A DNA stretch of 7,363 nucleotides, taken from NCBI GenBank assembly GCA_003545435.1, contig DPYI01000027.1, positions 55,102 through 62,464 of the forward strand. Direction: 5' to 3'. A program made the position numbers and the translations under genes. The stretch comes from Patescibacteria group bacterium. GTDB lineage: Bacteria > Patescibacteriota > Microgenomatia > UBA10105 > UBA927. Under the pieces are notes generated by a model that searched no databases, was not told where the DNA came from, and saw nothing but the letters and a program-made list of their open reading frames with translations. Of the stretch, positions 4,825-7,363 are shown in pieces (the stretch's first letter is position 1; every line of letters begins with the position of its first letter).

Positions 4825-6227
4825 TGCAGAGGAAAAAAAAGAGAAGAGCAATTCTTCCGATCATCATCATTGGTGGAGCAATGTTCGTTTTGGTAAGCGC
4901 CATAGGCACAGCAACATGGTATTACTGGTTTTTTACTATCGCGTATGAAAATAGAGTGTTCCCTCCCGTTGTCATGCAGGGAATTCCGTTTGGAGGCAAA
5001 ACAAAAGAAGATGTGGTTTCCTACTGGCTCACAAGAAACAAAGCATTTGACGATATAGAGATACAACTTGTATTTGAAACCCATAGCGCAACACTTTCCT
5101 CGCACGTTCTTGCCCCTGGATACGATGCCACACTTTCCGCAACACAGGCATACCTTGTCGGCAGGTCTCCATACTACCTCAGCAATATGAATGACCGGCT
5201 GCTAAAAAAACGGGTCGATCTCACGCCGGTATTTTTGTGGAATAAAGACTACGTCCATAGCGCTATCAAGACGTTGGCAGAAAAGATAAATATTCCTGCC
5301 CAGGATCCGCTGTTTCATTTTTCCGGCGGCAAAGTACTGGCGTTTCAGCCATCCAAAGACGGCCGTGCTGTCAATGAACAGAAATTATTTTCGCTCGTAG
5401 AAAACTCTATGGCCAGCATTTCAGGAGGATATGAAAAAACTCTTACCATACCGATTCCCGTAGAGGTGACACGTCCTACGTCTCAAATGACCGATGTGAA
5501 TACGTTCGGCATCAAAGAGCTTATCGGACGCGGATACTCACAATTTACGGGATCTATCCCGGGAAGAATCCATAATGTGGCCCTGGCTGCAGCAAAATTA
5601 AACGGAATTCTCATCAAACCGGGAGAAACATTTTCTTTTAATCAAACGATCGGAGATATTTCTGCTGCAACCGGATATCAATCAGCGTATATCATAAAAA
5701 ACGGAAGGACGGTCATGGGAGACGGCGGCGGCGTGTGTCAGGTGTCAACTACGCTCTTCAGAGCAGCACTGAACGCCGGATTGCCGATTACGGAACGGCA
5801 CGAACACAGCTACCGCGTCCACTACTATGAAGAAGGCGGGTTCAAAGCAGGACTTGACGCAACCGTGTTTGACCCGACGGATGATCTGAAGATAAAAAAT
5901 GACACTCCTGCCCATATCCTCATTCAAACCACAACAGATACCGATAATCTTACGTTAACCTTTGAGCTCTACGGAACATCCGACGGGAGAAAATCGGAAA
6001 TCTTCAATCACAACGTATGGGGGATCACTCCCCCGCCTCCTGACCTTTTCCAGGATGATCCGACGCTCCCCAAAGGTGTCATCAAACAGGTTGATTTTGC
6101 GGCATGGGGTGCAAAAGCGTCATTCCGGTACAAAGTCATAAGAGACGGAGAAACGATTATTGATCAGACGTTTAATTCCAATTTCCGGCCCTGGCAGGCG
6201 GTATTCCTTCGTGGTACGAAGGAATAA
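4824..6227 (+). CDS. VanW-family membrane-anchored cell-wall protein
   Basis: A 467-residue protein. Residues 1-8 are MQRKKKRR, followed by a membrane helix at about 10-37 (ILPIIIIGGAMFVLV onward), giving an N-in, C-out anchor. Residues 45-220 are a variable extracellular part, consistent with the putative peptidoglycan-binding domain that usually precedes VanW. Residues about 235-390 are the VanW domain: SIPGRIHNVALAA, LNGILIKPGETFSFNQTIG, GDGGGVCQVSTTLFRAAL (with Cys305), ERHEHSYRVHYY and GLDATVFDP. A short C-terminal beta-rich stretch follows. VanW proteins are tied to cell-envelope or vancomycin-resistance contexts, but their biochemical role is not settled; no other van genes are here. 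The start is the first possible in-frame codon and is supported by the positive-inside N-terminus, though no Shine-Dalgarno exists. The final codons and stop lie inside a hairpin (6202-6226), and the stop is also the first base triplet of the dispersed repeat. Confidence 0.93.
   Translation: MQRKKKRRAILPIIIIGGAMFVLVSAIGTATWYYWFFTIAYENRVFPPVVMQGIPFGGKTKEDVVSYWLTRNKAFDDIEIQLVFETHSATLSSHVLAPGYDATLSATQAYLVGRSPYYLSNMNDRLLKKRVDLTPVFLWNKDYVHSAIKTLAEKINIPAQDPLFHFSGGKVLAFQPSKDGRAVNEQKLFSLVENSMASISGGYEKTLTIPIPVEVTRPTSQMTDVNTFGIKELIGRGYSQFTGSIPGRIHNVALAAAKLNGILIKPGETFSFNQTIGDISAATGYQSAYIIKNGRTVMGDGGGVCQVSTTLFRAALNAGLPITERHEHSYRVHYYEEGGFKAGLDATVFDPTDDLKIKNDTPAHILIQTTTDTDNLTLTFELYGTSDGRKSEIFNHNVWGITPPPPDLFQDDPTLPKGVIKQVDFAAWGAKASFRYKVIRDGETIIDQTFNSNFRPWQAVFLRGTKE
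6202..6226 (+). other. Perfect hairpin across the vanW stop codon
   Basis: TATTCCTTCGT and ACGAAGGAATA are exact reverse complements (11 bp) around a 3-nt GGT loop. The hairpin encodes the last residues VFLRGTKE and covers two bases of the TAA. No U-run follows, so it is not a standard terminator. The TTCG/CGAA content resembles the adjacent repeat, and it may be its outer edge. Confidence 0.75.
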
Positions 6228-6365
6228 ATCCGAAGCACGAAGCACGAAAATCGAAACCAGCCTTCGCTAAAGCTACGGCCGGCGAAGCAAATTCAAAATT
6301 GCTTTGCCCATCCGAAGCTCGTAAGAGCGAAGGAGGGTTTCGTATTTCGATATTCGGATTTCGAA
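6225..6365 (+). repeat. Dispersed intergenic repeat, copy 2 (vanW-cytidylyltransferase spacer)
   Basis: The first block 6225-6257 matches copy 1 at 32/33 and the last block 6337-6365 matches at 29/29, in the same sense relative to gene direction. The CGAA tetranucleotides in the first block and TTCG in the last are spaced exactly 7 nt. The 79-nt middle differs from copy 1 and is itself a large hairpin. The first three bases are the vanW stop codon, and the end lies 8 nt before the next ATG, so the spacer is almost entirely repeat. No Shine-Dalgarno lies close to the next gene. Confidence 0.85.
6261..6333 (+). repeat. Large nested hairpin inside repeat copy 2
   Basis: The outer arms at 6261-6278 and 6312-6333 share CCTTCGCT at the base and AGCT-CGG further in. 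The inner arms GGCGAAGCAA (6281-6290) and TTGCTTTGCC (6299-6308) pair at 9 of 10 positions around an 8-nt loop. From memory, CCTTCGC/GCGAAGG units of this kind are common dispersed repeats in CPR genomes. Copy 1 lacks this insert, which suggests a second element nested in the first. Confidence 0.7.
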
Positions 6366-6373
6366 TTTTTATT

Positions 6374-6817
6374 ATGAAAAATAGCAGTGGCGCTAATAAC
6401 TGTAAGGTTGTTCTCGTCGGAGGTTGTTTTGACCTCCTCCACTATGGCCATATTGCATTCCTGAAAGAAGCGAAAAAACATGGTGATTATCTTATTGTTT
6501 TGTTGGAATCAGATGAGAATGTCAGACGGTTAAAAGGAGAAGGCCGGCCGTTTCACACACAAAAGCAACGCAAAGAAATGCTGGAAAGTCTATCGTTTGT
6601 GGATGAAGTACGGGAACTCCCGACGATACAGGGAAACGAAGCGTATTATGATCTTATAAAAAAAATTCGACCATCAATTATCGCATTAACGGAAGGTGAT
6701 CCGAAGCTTGATCATAAAATGAATCAGGCAGAACAGGTTGGAGCACAAGCAATCATCATCCCAAAAATCCACACTCCCTCCACCTCTCAACTAGCCAAAC
6801 TCCTCGGACTTGAGTAA
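6374..6817 (+). CDS. Cytidylyltransferase-like nucleotidyl transferase (RfaE2/TagD-type), substrate uncertain
   Basis: A 147-residue single-domain protein. Residues 16-30 read GGCFDLLHYGHIAFL, containing the GxFDxxHxGH nucleotide-binding motif with His23 and His26. NVRRLKGEGRP follows, then RKEMLESLSFVDEV, and a C-terminal TPSTSQLAKLL resembling the family's second (STS) nucleotide motif. This superfamily joins a nucleotide to a phosphorylated sugar, polyol or cofactor precursor. RRLKGEGRP and VDEV recall heptose-phosphate adenylyltransferase (RfaE2/HldE C-domain), but the segment ALTEGDPKLDHK departs from it. Glycerol-3-phosphate cytidylyltransferase- or FAD-synthase-like activity is also possible. 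I chose the ATG at 6374; a longer frame from 6299 would translate the repeat. No Shine-Dalgarno is visible. It probably belongs to the vanW transcript. Confidence 0.88.
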   Translation: MKNSSGANNCKVVLVGGCFDLLHYGHIAFLKEAKKHGDYLIVLLESDENVRRLKGEGRPFHTQKQRKEMLESLSFVDEVRELPTIQGNEAYYDLIKKIRPSIIALTEGDPKLDHKMNQAEQVGAQAIIIPKIHTPSTSQLAKLLGLE

Positions 6818-6818
6818 A

Positions 6819-6867
6819 ATGACGAGTGTAACGAGTCATCCTGAGCGAACAAAGAGAGTCGAAGGAT
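6819..6867 (+). repeat. CPR-type dispersed repeat ('cctgagcga...gtcgaagga') upstream of the MFS gene
   Basis: ATGAC (6819-6823) pairs with GTCAT (6835-6839). ATCCTGAGCGA then begins a second unit that closes with GTCGAAGGAT. Units of the form tcatcctgagcgaa(n)gtcgaaggat are, from memory, widespread intergenic repeats in CPR and other environmental bacterial genomes. It fills almost the whole gap between the two genes. Its AAGGA (6862-6866) lies 11 nt before the MFS start and may act as the ribosome-binding site. Confidence 0.65.
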
Positions 6868-6877
6868 TAATCAAAAT

Positions 6878-7363
6878 ATGCACCGTAATATCAAACTATT
6901 AGCACTCTTTAATTTCTTCACGGATTTTAAATTATATAGTGGCATTCTGATTATTTATTTTGCGAAAGTAACGGGATCGTATGCGCTAGCCATGAGTCTT
7001 TTCTCCGTCGTTTCGGTATCATCTGCACTGTTTGAAGTTCCTACCGGAGTATTCTCCGATATGATAGGCCGGAAAAAAACCATTCTCTTTGGAGCTCTTT
7101 TTGCCACATTATCAGCGATATGTTACGCGATCGGAACATCATATTGGCCGCTTTTTGTCGGAGCGCTTTTTGAAGGACTATCACGATCCTGGTACAGCGG
7201 AAATAATGATGCATTTCTTCACGACTCTTTATCCCAAAATGGAAATAGAGATAAATTTGCCTACTACTTAGGAAAAACAAGCGCGATGTTCCAGCTGGCA
7301 CTCATGATGGGAGCTGTTATCGGGAGCGTCTTGGCTCAATGGTCGTTTCCTCTCATTATGTGG
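6878..7363 (+). CDS. MFS transporter, N-terminal 162 residues, cut by window edge
   Basis: Translation from the ATG at 6878 is open to the window end in frame, beginning MHRNIKLLALFNFFTDF. Hydrophobic segments fit five membrane helices: about 5-30, 36-55, 66-84, 86-104 and 133-155. The loop after helix 2 reads EVPTGVFSDMIGRKKT (about 53-68), matching major-facilitator motif A with Asp61, Arg65, Lys66 and Lys67. EGLSRSWYSGNNDAFLHDSL (about 103-122) is typical of the drug/unknown-substrate MFS subgroup with a conserved acidic SG-xx-D/E-A stretch. Family members have about 400 residues and 12 helices, so roughly 60 percent is missing. The only Shine-Dalgarno candidate is AAGGA from the upstream repeat. 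The substrate cannot be predicted; it may be cotranscribed with the preceding genes. Confidence 0.92.
   Translation, partial: MHRNIKLLALFNFFTDFKLYSGILIIYFAKVTGSYALAMSLFSVVSVSSALFEVPTGVFSDMIGRKKTILFGALFATLSAICYAIGTSYWPLFVGALFEGLSRSWYSGNNDAFLHDSLSQNGNRDKFAYYLGKTSAMFQLALMMGAVIGSVLAQWSFPLIMW

Noticed and set aside
4821..5105. Extension of the solute-binding protein by about 95 residues upstream of 4820 on the minus strand
   Set aside because: The extension lies antisense to the well-supported vanW start and is Cys-rich and unlike the family; methionines at 4820 and 4799 give sensible N-termini.
6299..6373. Earlier in-frame start for the cytidylyltransferase at 6299
   Set aside because: The extra 25 residues only translate the dispersed repeat, and the protein family begins close to the ATG at 6374.
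6899..6907. Perfect CIRCE half-site TTAGCACTC
   Set aside because: No GAGTGCTAA-like half follows at 9 nt, and it lies inside the MFS coding sequence.

Overview
The window looks like a fragment of a Patescibacteria (Candidate Phyla Radiation, CPR) genome, possibly Microgenomates- or Parcubacteria-like. This placement is inferred from gene style and intergenic repeats, not from a marker phylogeny. The repeats are a 20-bp CCTGCC/GGCAGG palindrome, a TTCG-rich heptad repeat, and a 'cctgagcga...gtcgaagga' repeat. The standard genetic code fits: every gene is open without TGA read-through, and all five visible stops are TAA or TAG. I see no tRNA, rRNA, CRISPR array or transposase.

Minus-strand arm (positions 4820 to 1): an extracellular solute-binding protein anchored by a transmembrane helix, then an orphan nucleotidyltransferase-like protein 4 nt downstream, then groES and groEL. 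groEL runs off the left edge just before its C-terminal end. The chaperonin operon has its own promoter (TTGACA, 17 nt, TAAAAT) overlapping the end of the nucleotidyltransferase gene. It is followed at once by a recognisable CIRCE operator, which points to HrcA-type heat-shock repression. A leader of about 275 nt separates promoter and groES. It holds a perfect 20-bp palindrome, two tiny in-frame ORFs that both begin MSAR, a large imperfect hairpin, and a long hairpin that ends just before the groES Shine-Dalgarno.

Plus-strand arm (4824 to 7363): a membrane-anchored VanW-family protein, a small cytidylyltransferase-like protein, and the N-terminal part of an MFS transporter cut by the right edge. 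The two arms diverge from a 3-bp gap. Two facing extended -10 elements there suggest a compact bidirectional promoter giving leaderless or near-leaderless mRNAs.

The most notable non-coding signal is a two-copy dispersed element. One copy lies between groES and groEL and the other between vanW and the cytidylyltransferase gene. Both sit in the same sense relative to transcription and begin at or beside the upstream stop codon. The ends are nearly identical (32/33 and 29/29 nt) and the middles are unrelated. Each end carries four CGAA (or TTCG) tetranucleotides at exact 7-nt spacing, facing each other. The second copy has a further large hairpin in its middle. The protein genes are ordinary for this kind of genome; the repeats and the groES leader are where something undescribed could lie.
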